From NCBI GenBank assembly GCA_943329665.2, contig CALQEU020000019.1:1-64000 (forward strand): a DNA stretch of 64,000 bases, in the 5' to 3' direction. Positions 53,355 to 60,824 of the stretch are shown in pieces. The stretch comes from JAJTFW01 sp903922455. GTDB lineage: Bacteria; Bacteroidota; Bacteroidia; AKYH767-A; OLB10. Every line of letters starts with the position of its first letter. The first letter of the stretch is position 1. The notes beneath the pieces were generated by a model. The model ran no database searches, was not told where the DNA came from, and saw nothing but the letters and a program-made list of their open reading frames with translations. A program made the position numbers and the translations under genes.

Positions 53355-54590
53355 TTAAGGATTAGGCAAGTATATTAACTCAGAACGCGATTTTGGGTCT
53401 AATATTTCATCGGCTAACTCCCGAATCTCGGTACTCGTAATTCTATTAATTCGGTCATTCACATCCTTTAGGGTAACAATTTTCCCAAGATTTAGCTGAC
53501 TCTTCGCTAAGGATAACAATACACTCAATCTATTCTCTTGTCCAAGCTGTATTTGCCCAATCAATTGCTCTTTGTATTGTTTAAAAACTGTATCACTTAA
53601 TTTCTTATTAGTTAATACATCCAACTCCTTCTCGAGTAATTTTCGGGTTTTCTCAAAATGTTTTTCATCGGTAGCAAAGTAAATATGAAACACTCCCGTA
53701 TCGGTATAGGAATGAAATCCCGATTCTATGGTATAGGTGAATCCATGTTTTTCGCGTATGTTGAGATTCAATCGAGAATTCATCCCAGGTCCACCCAATA
53801 AATTATTGAAAAGGATTAAGGTAAACCTTCTTGGATCCTTTACACCCAAAGCAGGTCTGCCCATGATATAATGCACTTGACTAATACTCTTCTTTTCGGA
53901 GAGCAGCTGAGGCTTATATTTCTTAAATGCGCTTCTTTTTGGTGGTGATTTTTTATGCTTTTTCACTCCAAAATACATCTCCGCAAGTCGCGCCACTTCC
54001 TTCATTCCGATACTTCCACTCACAGCAAAAATCATATTCGAAGGATCGTAAAGCGCATCTACATAATTTAGAATATCCTTTCGCTTGAATTTGCGAATGC
54101 TTTCTTCCGTTCCTAAAATATTATGTCCGAGGGTATGTCCAGCGAACAACTGACTTTCGAAATCATCAAATATTTGCTCGTAAGGAGTATCCTGATAAGC
54201 CCGAATTTCATCGGTGATCACTTCCTTTTCTTTTTCAATTTCTTTTTCTGGAAAGATGGACTGGAAAGCCACATCGGCAATCAAATCCACGGCTCTTTCA
54301 AAATAGCGATTCATCACCGATGCATGCAAACAAGTTTCTTCCTTAGTGGTGTATGCATTTAATTCCCCGCCCACTACTTCCAAGCGATTGAGAATGTGAA
54401 AAGACTTTCTATTCTTGGTTCCTTTAAACAAGGTATGTTCAATGAAATGAGCCAAACCATCTTTCCCTTTCTCTTCATCCCTTGTACCGGCTTTCATCAA
54501 CAAACCGCAATGCGTAACCAGACTATCGGGGTAATGCATATAGAGGACGGTTAACTTGTTGGGGAGTACACTAATCTCAGGAATGATCAT
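53355..54590 (-). CDS. M16 family zinc peptidase
   Basis: 411 aa. Inverted zinc motif H48-F-I-E51-H52 in GLAHFIEHTLFKGT, with the distal glutamate expected in EKEKEVITDEI. The C-terminal half is the second M16 domain (QVHYIMGRPALGVKDPRR ... NNLLGGPGMNSRLNLNIREK), giving the pitrilysin/mitochondrial-processing-peptidase clamshell. There is no signal peptide, so it is likely cytosolic. A TAAGTTTG element ends exactly 4 nt before the ATG, so the mRNA is probably leaderless. Confidence 0.93.
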   Translation of the reverse strand: MIIPEISVLPNKLTVLYMHYPDSLVTHCGLLMKAGTRDEEKGKDGLAHFIEHTLFKGTKNRKSFHILNRLEVVGGELNAYTTKEETCLHASVMNRYFERAVDLIADVAFQSIFPEKEIEKEKEVITDEIRAYQDTPYEQIFDDFESQLFAGHTLGHNILGTEESIRKFKRKDILNYVDALYDPSNMIFAVSGSIGMKEVARLAEMYFGVKKHKKSPPKRSAFKKYKPQLLSEKKSISQVHYIMGRPALGVKDPRRFTLILFNNLLGGPGMNSRLNLNIREKHGFTYTIESGFHSYTDTGVFHIYFATDEKHFEKTRKLLEKELDVLTNKKLSDTVFKQYKEQLIGQIQLGQENRLSVLLSLAKSQLNLGKIVTLKDVNDRINRITSTEIRELADEILDPKSRSELIYLPNP

Positions 54591-54594
54591 AGGG

Positions 54595-54602
54595 CAAACT
54601 TA
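54595..54602 (-). promoter_or_regulatory. -7 promoter element, leaderless spacing (TAAGTTTG)
   Basis: Perfect TAnnTTTG on the minus strand; CCCT (4 nt) separates it from the M16 peptidase ATG at 54590. Confidence 0.6.
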
Positions 54603-54940
54603 TAGATTAAATGGATGAGGAACTTCCTCAGTTAAAAATATTGCCGATAAATCACATAATTTGAAATATTCCCATTCTAGGTTTATATTGTTAATAGTCA
54701 AATTCTTAAATTTGTTCGAAATGAGGATATCTTAGTATACTCAAATCTTAGATTTATAAAATTAAATTCCTTTTAAAAACGAATACTCTTTGCTTAAAAT
54801 GAAAAAACAATTCTCTTCCTTTTAATAACATTGTATGGGGTGAAGTTGCCTGAGTTGAGTAATGGAGTTTATACTTGTGTTGTAAGGAGTGGGTATGAAC
54901 GGGTGGGAAGGAAATTGGTTTTGATGAGATGATCTCATCT
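54603..54940. other. gene-free, AT-rich stretch left of the RAYT element
   Basis: No supportable ORF. The only structure is the short palindrome GATGAGAT-G-ATCTCATC (54923-54939), directly abutting the first large hairpin at 54941. Confidence 0.4.
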
Positions 54941-54964
54941 AGCCCCAGACTAAAGTCTGGGGCT
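54941..54964. repeat. hairpin, 11-bp stem, left side of the RAYT locus
   Basis: AGCCCCAGACT (54941-54951), AA loop, AGTCTGGGGCT (54954-54964): a perfect stem. It starts 13 nt past the RAYT stop on the minus strand and may also act as its terminator. Confidence 0.8.
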
Positions 54965-54976
54965 ATAAGTCTGAGG

Positions 54977-55408
54977 TTAGTTGTCACGAGTCGAATCACT
55001 AGCAGAAATAAACTCATCGTACTCTTGTTGGAAGGTTTTTTTCTTGTGATGCTCCTCTTGTCTATCAATATATGCTCTCACTATTGGTAATATAGATTCG
55101 CTAACAGAACCTGCGTAGTATTCATCAGCCCATTCAAATTTTGATTTTGTAAGCTTCACTTTATTTATCCAATAAGCCGATTCTCCTTTTATCAATTGCA
55201 TCACTTTTGAAATACTCATGCTCGCTTTCAACCCTATTAAAACATGTAGGTGTTCTGTATGTCCGTTTATTCTGTCGATATATATCCCCTTCGTTTTTGC
55301 ATTTTCTTTAATGTGTTCAATGACCTTTTCTTTAATTTCTTTGGATAGAAATGGAGTTCTGTTTTTTGTTCCCCAGACTAAGTGGATCATTATTTTTACG
55401 TAGGGCAT
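54977..55408 (-). CDS. IS200-like REP-associated tyrosine transposase (RAYT/TnpA_REP)
   Basis: 143 aa, a full-length Y1 transposase domain. The HUH metal motif is H53-L-H55 in GHTEHLHVLIGL, and the nucleophile is Y113 in IVRAYIDRQEEHHKKKTF. The N-terminus VKIMIHLVWGTKNRTPFLS is typical of the family. It makes single-strand nicks at hairpin ends. It is not accompanied by TnpB, and the catalytic residues are intact, so it is potentially active on the hairpins around it (54941-54964, 55721-55750, perhaps 55451-55480). Confidence 0.92.
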   Translation of the reverse strand: MPYVKIMIHLVWGTKNRTPFLSKEIKEKVIEHIKENAKTKGIYIDRINGHTEHLHVLIGLKASMSISKVMQLIKGESAYWINKVKLTKSKFEWADEYYAGSVSESILPIVRAYIDRQEEHHKKKTFQQEYDEFISASDSTRDN

Positions 55409-55450
55409 TTGATAGTTTTCAGGGCTGAAGCCCAGCTTACTTATTAGTTC

Positions 55451-55480
55451 AGTAACTCCGCCTTAAAAGGCGGAGTTACT
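55451..55480. repeat. hairpin, 14-bp stem, upstream of the RAYT gene
   Basis: AGTAACTCCGCCTT (55451-55464), AA, AAGGCGGAGTTACT (55467-55480): a perfect 14-bp stem, 43 nt upstream of the transposase ATG. A smaller GGGCT/AGCCC hairpin at 55422-55433 lies between them. Confidence 0.8.
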
Positions 55481-55720
55481 CGTTAGTTTTTCTGGTTTGA
55501 TGGGCGGAGTTTATAGCTAGTACAACTTACATCTACAGTAAGCTTTGATTTCCCACATCAAAAGCAAAAATCGCATTAAAAAAATTCAATTGCTGGGAAA
55601 TAAACATTTATAGTCGACTACAAATGTTTACACTTAATTAATACATCACTAACTTCAATGAGTATCATCATTTAGAAAAAGTTATTCGAGCGAGTACGAT
55701 AAGTTAATCAAGTGATTTTA

Positions 55721-55750
55721 GCTAACCCCAGACTTTAGTCTGGGGTTAGC
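55721..55750. repeat. hairpin, 14-bp stem, right side of the RAYT locus
   Basis: GCTAACCCCAGACT (55721-55734), TT, AGTCTGGGGTTAGC (55737-55750). It shares the CCCCAGACT core with 54941-54964. It touches the stop codon of the next gene (55751), so it may double as that operon's terminator. Confidence 0.85.
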
Positions 55751-56239
55751 CTACTGCGCCTTAATCGTAATGACGCCGCTGGTTACTGTATTACTTTTAT
55801 TCCCAGCGCGGTCTTTTACATAAACAGAAAAAGTGGCGGACTCTTGAGCGAGGCTGGTGTCGGTGCGGGCAACGGAATTTAATACGACTTGCAAAGTGCC
55901 TTCAATGGCAATGGCAGAACCTGATGGAGCTAATTGCTGAATGCGATAGTCGTAAACGATGCCGATGCGATTGTCCGTGATGAATAAATTTTTTACGCTG
56001 GGATTATTTTCGCCCAAATCGCCGTCGTTGTCGCGGTACTTGATATTGAAAACTAGTGAATCGTTAAACTCAACAACCATCTGTGGCGTAAGTGAAAGCA
56101 ATTCTATGGTAGGTACTTTGTTAGCAAAAGGATCGTCGTCTTTTTGGCAGCCGGAAGTCCCTAAAATTCCAATGCCTATGAGCAACAACAAAATTGAAGG
56201 TCGCTTGAATACTTTAAGTAGTGAATAAATTTTCATCAT
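55751..56239 (-). CDS. hypothetical lipoprotein with RDNDGDLG motif, last gene of the surface operon
   Basis: 162 aa. Lipobox LGTSGCQKDDD. Beta-rich mature part with FNIKYRDNDGDLGENNPSV and the C-terminal FSVYVKDRAGNKSNTVTSG, the same plan as the lipoprotein at 52764-53315. It starts 6 nt after the cytochrome-like gene and so is probably co-transcribed with it. A perfect hairpin adjoins its stop codon. Function unknown; the acidic loop may bind Ca2+. Confidence 0.65.
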   Translation of the reverse strand: MMKIYSLLKVFKRPSILLLLIGIGILGTSGCQKDDDPFANKVPTIELLSLTPQMVVEFNDSLVFNIKYRDNDGDLGENNPSVKNLFITDNRIGIVYDYRIQQLAPSGSAIAIEGTLQVVLNSVARTDTSLAQESATFSVYVKDRAGNKSNTVTSGVITIKAQ

Positions 56240-56245
56240 TGTTTT

Positions 56246-57220
56246 TTATTGGACAATAAATGCAAAATACGTTTTATAATAATCGGGCGATTGATTTTTG
56301 GGTAGTTCACTGGGCAAGGCTTGGAATCCATCGTTCATGTACACTCTGAAATAAACAGTAGTTCCCACACTCCACTGTCCCGTATTCACGATAGCTTGCC
56401 AATATGGAAACGGAATGGGTGTATTCCAAAATGCATTTATGGTTTGCGCCCCAGCAAAATTATTGGGATCTAATGACCATTTAATTTTATGTTCGGTAAA
56501 GTTGATAGGATCGGTTGCCGTTGTTCCATCTGCAGTATCTAAAGCCACTAAAACAAGGTACATGGATTTATTAGCAGGAGCATAGAATGGTAAATATCCA
56601 ATTCCATTTTGCCGACTAGTATCTAAGCGATTGTACAAAGAGTCGGTTGCAATGAATCCAACAATATTAGGAGGAAGATTTGGTTTTAGAGGCAGCACTC
56701 CATCAACATCAGGACAACCATCTTGAATCCACTTTCTGATATTAACCATATCCGTACTTCCCAATCGAACACCATTTGAAGGCATATAATCGGAAGTGCT
56801 CGTTGTTAATCGCTCAATCAAGAATGAGGTTGCTTCATTATTTGGAATTACACGGTAATTAAAAAAATTAACAGAGTCAAGCGTTTTTTTATTTACGCCC
56901 ATATAAATCAATGTAGAAAAACTACTTTGTACCGTTCTGAAATCAGGCTCAAACGTACCATCATGACAACCGGGATTTGCGCACTTAGGAAAGAAAATAT
57001 TTTTATGGAGACCCGTGATGGAAGCAGGATCAGGAACTGAATCTTGATTGCCACCATTATTATAATTCACATTGTCGTAAGGATTATCTGGTGTCTCTTC
57101 TTTCGTACAAGATGAAATCATTATCACGGATAAAAAAGCCATCGACCCAACCATCCCAAAAACAAAATGTTGTTTTCGAAATTTGAATGCTGAAGTGAAT
57201 AGGTCAAGTATTTTTTTCAT
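56246..57220 (-). CDS. lipoprotein with cytochrome-c-like CxxxCH motif
   Basis: About 324 aa from the ATG at 57220 (MKKILDLFTSAFKF); an upstream ATG would overlap the preceding gene. Lipobox near IMISSCTKEE. Residues 75-185 resemble the planctomycete-type cytochrome domain: IFFPKCANPGCHDGTFEPDF, with C-A-N-P-G-C-H (a CX4CH spacing rather than CX2CH), then SFLIERL, the MPSNG motif (axial Met candidate) and IRKWIQDGCPD. The C-terminal 130 residues are an unassigned beta-domain. Covalent heme is plausible but unproven. Confidence 0.72.
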   Translation of the reverse strand: MKKILDLFTSAFKFRKQHFVFGMVGSMAFLSVIMISSCTKEETPDNPYDNVNYNNGGNQDSVPDPASITGLHKNIFFPKCANPGCHDGTFEPDFRTVQSSFSTLIYMGVNKKTLDSVNFFNYRVIPNNEATSFLIERLTTSTSDYMPSNGVRLGSTDMVNIRKWIQDGCPDVDGVLPLKPNLPPNIVGFIATDSLYNRLDTSRQNGIGYLPFYAPANKSMYLVLVALDTADGTTATDPINFTEHKIKWSLDPNNFAGAQTINAFWNTPIPFPYWQAIVNTGQWSVGTTVYFRVYMNDGFQALPSELPKNQSPDYYKTYFAFIVQ

Positions 57221-57231
57221 TCCTAGATGTT

Positions 57232-58569
57232 TTAGAAGAATGCTTGTGCTAAGTCGCACTGATTAAAATTCTTTACACCCGCACTCGCAGGGATACTAGT
57301 ATCGAACCCTAAAATATTTGCAATGGTGGGTACAATCTCCGTACTTTCTCCACTCAAACTATTCACCACGAGTCCTTGCTTAACCACATTTGGCGGACCC
57401 ACCACTAAACAAAATATCTCTCGTGCCATTTGATCACCACTCACACCATCGGAAGGTGATGTATGATCTAAGGCTAATCGACCATAGGCATCGACGGAAG
57501 TATTCGGATTAAAATTCCGCCCATGCTCAGGTGCTATCACCATCACTGTATCGTTAGCCATACCGGGTGTACTTTGAATAACGTTCCACAAATGTGCTGC
57601 AGCCCAATCGGCTTTACGCAAATTGTTAGCGTACGAACTAAAATCAAAATGACCAATGTCTACATCTTGCATATTTACCGTTAACAATTCAGGTTTGAAT
57701 CGCTGAATAATTTCTTCGGCAAACATCACATTGAACATATCGTTATTCATGGAAGCTCCAACACCCCAGGGATTGACATATTGCCCCGACTGAGCCTTGG
57801 CATATAAATCACTAATGAACTGTTGCAACTGTGCTGCTTCTGCTGGAGAATTCGTCATTCCCGCAGATGGATTCGTATAACTCTGATCGAAGTTTCCATT
57901 CGCAAAATTTCGGATGCTTGCAAATGCAGCTTGCTCATTCGTGGAGAAAGACCCAAGATTTCCTAAAGCATTGAACCCATCTTGAGAAATTAAAAAATTA
58001 GGAGAGATGAAATTCGCTCCATAGCCTGCACCATAATTGGGATCGCTCGAATAATTTAATGCGGGATAAGGGCCGAGTGTATTCGCTACCCACCAACAAT
58101 TCAATGCGGTTTGTTGTGGACTATTATGCTTTCTATAATATTCGAAGATGGTAGGATTACGTGGTGCTTCACGAATATTCAAATCGGTGCTTACGTATTG
58201 TCCAGTCAAGGCAACGGTATGTCCGTTATAATGTCCTGTAGGACCTTCCTTATATCTAAACTGACGAAACAAAGTACCATAATTTTGCAAAGGCTGCGAA
58301 AGTGGTCCTGGAGGGAGAAAATCCATCGCAGGTAAAATATCATTTGAGATTGCACTTCCACCGCTCAACATATTCGGCATTAAATTACCATCGTTGAACT
58401 GTACCGATTCCAGATTACGCACACCACCTGCAAAAAGCAAGAACACTACATGATTCACTTTTCGCAAACCACTTGCAGCAAATAGTCGACCACCTGGTAA
58501 TAAATATGGAGCCGCCATTGCTCCTGCTGCGGTAAGTCCTATATTCTTAATAAACCGACGTCTATCCAT
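57232..58569 (-). CDS. Tat-type exported alkaline-phosphatase-fold protein (DUF1501-like)
   Basis: 445 aa. The N-terminus MDRRRFIKNIGLTAAGAMAAPYLLP has RRRF-I, a Tat-like signal. The body looks like DUF1501/alkaline-phosphatase superfamily: VNHVVFLLFAGGVRNLESVQ at the start, then GHYNGHTVALTGQY, QDVDIGHFDFSSYANNLRKAD, VMVIAPEHGRN and LDHTSPSDG. DUF1501 proteins are common in planctomycete and verrucomicrobial operons with cytochrome and DUF1549/1553 partners, just as here. Some metal ligands of true phosphatases are uncertain in this sequence. Substrate unknown. Confidence 0.72.
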   Translation of the reverse strand: MDRRRFIKNIGLTAAGAMAAPYLLPGGRLFAASGLRKVNHVVFLLFAGGVRNLESVQFNDGNLMPNMLSGGSAISNDILPAMDFLPPGPLSQPLQNYGTLFRQFRYKEGPTGHYNGHTVALTGQYVSTDLNIREAPRNPTIFEYYRKHNSPQQTALNCWWVANTLGPYPALNYSSDPNYGAGYGANFISPNFLISQDGFNALGNLGSFSTNEQAAFASIRNFANGNFDQSYTNPSAGMTNSPAEAAQLQQFISDLYAKAQSGQYVNPWGVGASMNNDMFNVMFAEEIIQRFKPELLTVNMQDVDIGHFDFSSYANNLRKADWAAAHLWNVIQSTPGMANDTVMVIAPEHGRNFNPNTSVDAYGRLALDHTSPSDGVSGDQMAREIFCLVVGPPNVVKQGLVVNSLSGESTEIVPTIANILGFDTSIPASAGVKNFNQCDLAQAFF

Positions 58570-58582
58570 TTCCTTTTTTCAT

Positions 58583-59077
58583 TTAATAGTAACGATACTC
58601 ATTAGATGTCATCAATGCATACCAAATTACTTTGCTTGTCATGGATGCATTCAATCTGATTTGTTCCTTCAAATAATATTTCTCGAATGCGTTGGCATCA
58701 CGATTAAATAACTTCTTGTAGGTGTTATTAATGTAGAGTGTGGTATCACCAGTAACATTTGTTTGAGCTGGAATTTGCACCCCTGATTTAGAAAGAAAAT
58801 TTAACAAGATGCGATCTTCAATCATTTTTTTATCGCCGAAAGAGACATACACGGTATTTAATTTGCTCAATTCCTGTTGTGGAATTTGCGTTCCGAAAAT
58901 ATCGGCCCAAGCGATGGTTAAAAATTCGACAGTGCTCTTGGCATTCGACTTAATACTTCCGGGTGATTGCACCGCTACTGGATTTACCTCATACAAATAA
59001 TCTACCTCCTTCTCACAAGAAGTGAAGATCAGAAAACAGATAATGAATACATATGTGTTTATTCTTTTCATTTGCAT
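58583..59077 (-). CDS. lipoprotein with a DUF1553-like C-terminal repeat
   Basis: 164 aa. Lipobox IICFLIFTSCEKE. The C-terminus INNTYKKLFNRDANAFEKYY ... SKVIWYALMTSNEYRYY resembles the end of DUF1553 proteins (alsRxPtxxEl ... dllWALlNSxEFlfn). A middle segment has VEFLTIAWADIFGTQIPQ. It starts 3 nt after the previous gene's stop; this lipoprotein gene pair carries repeats of the same type. Function unknown. Confidence 0.6.
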   Translation of the reverse strand: MQMKRINTYVFIICFLIFTSCEKEVDYLYEVNPVAVQSPGSIKSNAKSTVEFLTIAWADIFGTQIPQQELSKLNTVYVSFGDKKMIEDRILLNFLSKSGVQIPAQTNVTGDTTLYINNTYKKLFNRDANAFEKYYLKEQIRLNASMTSKVIWYALMTSNEYRYY

Positions 59078-59080
59078 CTC

Positions 59081-59953
59081 TTATTTAATTCCAACAAACT
59101 CATCGGTTGCTAATACATCCATTTGGACTGATTCAAAGTTCAAGGAATTTTTATATTTCAATGCGGCCTCACTCATCTCAATTGAATTGGGAGCTCGCAA
59201 CAAATAATCATTAAATATACGAATGACTGAGCCTTCAAAATAATCATCAGAATTAAAAAAAATATTGAGATAATCATCTTTAGAAGCACCTGCTTGCAAA
59301 AACAAAACAGCATTACTTCCACCAATCATCCCTACTCCACCTAACAGCTCGGACATTGTAGGGTTCCTATAAAGAAAATGTTGAAATGAAGAAAGTACAA
59401 AATTATCTGCCCCCATATTAATTTGATCATAAAAATAATTATTCAACATATGCGATTGCAATTGTCGAATAGAAATGCTGCTGGCCACATAATCGTAGGA
59501 AGCATTGTATAAAGAATCTAATCGATCTTTTTCAATCTGCAGCGCAGGCCATACCGTGATATAAGTGGAATCATTCAGGAAAAAATCGAAGATGGCCATT
59601 TGAGTAATTACATCCGAGGAATCGGTACTTCCCAACAATTGTATTCTCCACTTTTCTACTTGACGCCATTTATAATCGGATAAAGAAAAAACAGAATTCA
59701 AAAAACTATATCGACTCGGTACATCTAGCCCATGTATTTTCAAACTGTCAACTGCTTTCTGGAATTCTAATACACTGGGCTCTCTACCTAACACGAGGAT
59801 ATACGACTTGTTTACATAATCTTCATAAACATTCGATTCAATCGTAGTGTCAGGAGGCGCAATATTGCCAGTGATCGTTTCCAGCTCCGTCTTGGTGCAG
59901 GAATTCAAGAAGAAAACAGCAAAAAGAAATACTCCTATTTTCATATAACTCAT
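59081..59953 (-). CDS. lipoprotein with three DUF1553-like repeats, first gene of the surface operon
   Basis: 290 aa. Lipobox AVFFLNSCTK. Three units share 'Y/F-x3-L-x-R-x-P-x3-E ... (S/D)-(D/E)-(Y/F)': YILVLGREPSVLEFQ...SDYKWR, FLYRNPTMSELLGG...SDDYFEG and YLLRAPNSIEMSEA...TDEFVG. A fourth is in the next gene. The pattern matches the C-terminal end of DUF1553. The ATG at 59953 lies exactly 4 nt after TAAATTTG, so the transcript is probably leaderless. It likely scaffolds the cytochrome and phosphatase-fold proteins at the surface, by inference. Confidence 0.62.
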   Translation of the reverse strand: MSYMKIGVFLFAVFFLNSCTKTELETITGNIAPPDTTIESNVYEDYVNKSYILVLGREPSVLEFQKAVDSLKIHGLDVPSRYSFLNSVFSLSDYKWRQVEKWRIQLLGSTDSSDVITQMAIFDFFLNDSTYITVWPALQIEKDRLDSLYNASYDYVASSISIRQLQSHMLNNYFYDQINMGADNFVLSSFQHFLYRNPTMSELLGGVGMIGGSNAVLFLQAGASKDDYLNIFFNSDDYFEGSVIRIFNDYLLRAPNSIEMSEAALKYKNSLNFESVQMDVLATDEFVGIK

Positions 59954-59957
59954 ATCT

Positions 59958-59965
59958 CAAATTTA
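59958..59965 (-). promoter_or_regulatory. -7 promoter element of the surface operon, leaderless spacing (TAAATTTG)
   Basis: Perfect TAnnTTTG on the minus strand; AGAT (4 nt) separates it from the ATG at 59953. Confidence 0.6.
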
Positions 59966-60050
59966 ACAATTGACTTTATTAAACGCAAAAGTTCCTTAAA
60001 AACTTATGCACGATCAAAGATCAAGAGAATATTTATCCAGTAAAGTTTAA

Positions 60051-60410
60051 TTAAGACCTGAAACTAACGGCCAGCAGCTTGCATTCAATTACCTGCGACT
60101 GATTGAATTCCAAGACCATCTTTTTGTAATTTAAAAGATCAATGATAGTTCCAACGAAGCAGAGTCCAGCCGTAAAGAAATACAGAATACCCATTCCAAT
60201 TTGTCCAAGTATAAATCTTTGAACACCTGCCACACCCACAAATCCGGCAATACAACAAATTAAAATCGTTTGTGGATCCTTTCTTCTTCCTTGATAAAGC
60301 AAGAGGAAATTACGTTGAGCATCCTCATTCAAATCCTTGATCGCTTCTTGAATAAAAAGCATTTCTTCCGATTCGATTCCAGGTAAAGAGAGTAGTAAAT
60401 TTTTATCCAT
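60051..60410 (-). CDS. TM2 domain-containing membrane protein
   Basis: 119 aa. A helical N-terminal half (about 45 aa) precedes the TM2 domain: two short membrane segments, ILICCIAGFVGVAGVQRFILGQIGMGILYFFTAG and LCFVGTIIDLLNYKK, with the family's G-x2-G-x(D/Q)RF-x-LGQxGxGILYFxTxG pattern. Function unknown; TM2 proteins often occur next to DUF2752 proteins, as here (17 nt apart). Confidence 0.88.
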   Translation of the reverse strand: MDKNLLLSLPGIESEEMLFIQEAIKDLNEDAQRNFLLLYQGRRKDPQTILICCIAGFVGVAGVQRFILGQIGMGILYFFTAGLCFVGTIIDLLNYKKMVLEFNQSQVIECKLLAVSFRS

Positions 60411-60427
60411 GATTATTTAGTTAACAA

Positions 60428-60730
60428 TTAATTTACATTGAATTTTAGTTGATATCTCAAATATTCCAATCGAAGCAATTGTAGGATACGATGCATTAAA
60501 ACCATCAACCCAAAACCGCCGAGAAAATGTGCATTCCAAGATTGTAAGAATTCCCCATGCAAAAAGAAGGAAATCGAATGACCCAATCCGCATCCCGGAC
60601 ACCATACAAATCCCAGCCAATTAAAAACACAAAGACTCATGTGCTCTGAATTCGGATCAATCCCTGCCAAATACAAAAGTGAACCGATCCAAACAAGCAG
60701 CTCGAGCGGAAATTTTTTAAGGGTTTGCAT
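60428..60730 (-). CDS. DUF2752 membrane protein
   Basis: 100 aa. Two to three membrane helices around the signature CVFNWLGFVWCPGCGLGHSISFFLHG; the CPGCG(L/M)xR/H motif is diagnostic for DUF2752, and the C-terminal helix is FGLMVLMHRILQLLRL. The paired cysteines may be redox-active or metal-binding. It precedes the TM2 gene on the same strand with a short gap, so the two are probably one unit. Function unknown. Confidence 0.85.
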   Translation of the reverse strand: MQTLKKFPLELLVWIGSLLYLAGIDPNSEHMSLCVFNWLGFVWCPGCGLGHSISFFLHGEFLQSWNAHFLGGFGLMVLMHRILQLLRLEYLRYQLKFNVN

Positions 60731-60824
60731 CTGTTAAAAATAGAAAATATCTATCAAGCATCAATCAATTTAAAAAAGAAGTTGACTAAAGTGTATAAAT
60801 TAAGCTCCGAAATCAAAATCGAAT

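Larger units (their letters stand above)
54941..55750. mobile_element. RAYT transposase locus framed by CCCCAGACT hairpins
   Basis: About 810 bases bounded by two near-perfect hairpins sharing the core CCCCAGACT-nn-AGTCTGGGG (54941-54964 and 55721-55750). Between them lie an IS200-like HUH transposase gene and a third, different 14-bp-stem hairpin (55451-55480). This is the layout of a REP-associated tyrosine transposase (RAYT) with its REP hairpins. No TnpB is present. 55481-55720 holds no ORF. Whether the hairpins are true ends is not proven. Confidence 0.6.

Noticed and set aside
54754..55068. 104-aa ORF overlapping the RAYT 3' end
   Set aside because: It runs through the perfect hairpin at 54941-54964 and overlaps the transposase in another frame; no recognisable domain.
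54941..55750. IS605-type transposon with TnpB guide nuclease
   Set aside because: No TnpB-like ORF or omega-RNA-like region within or beside the locus; only the TnpA-like protein is present.
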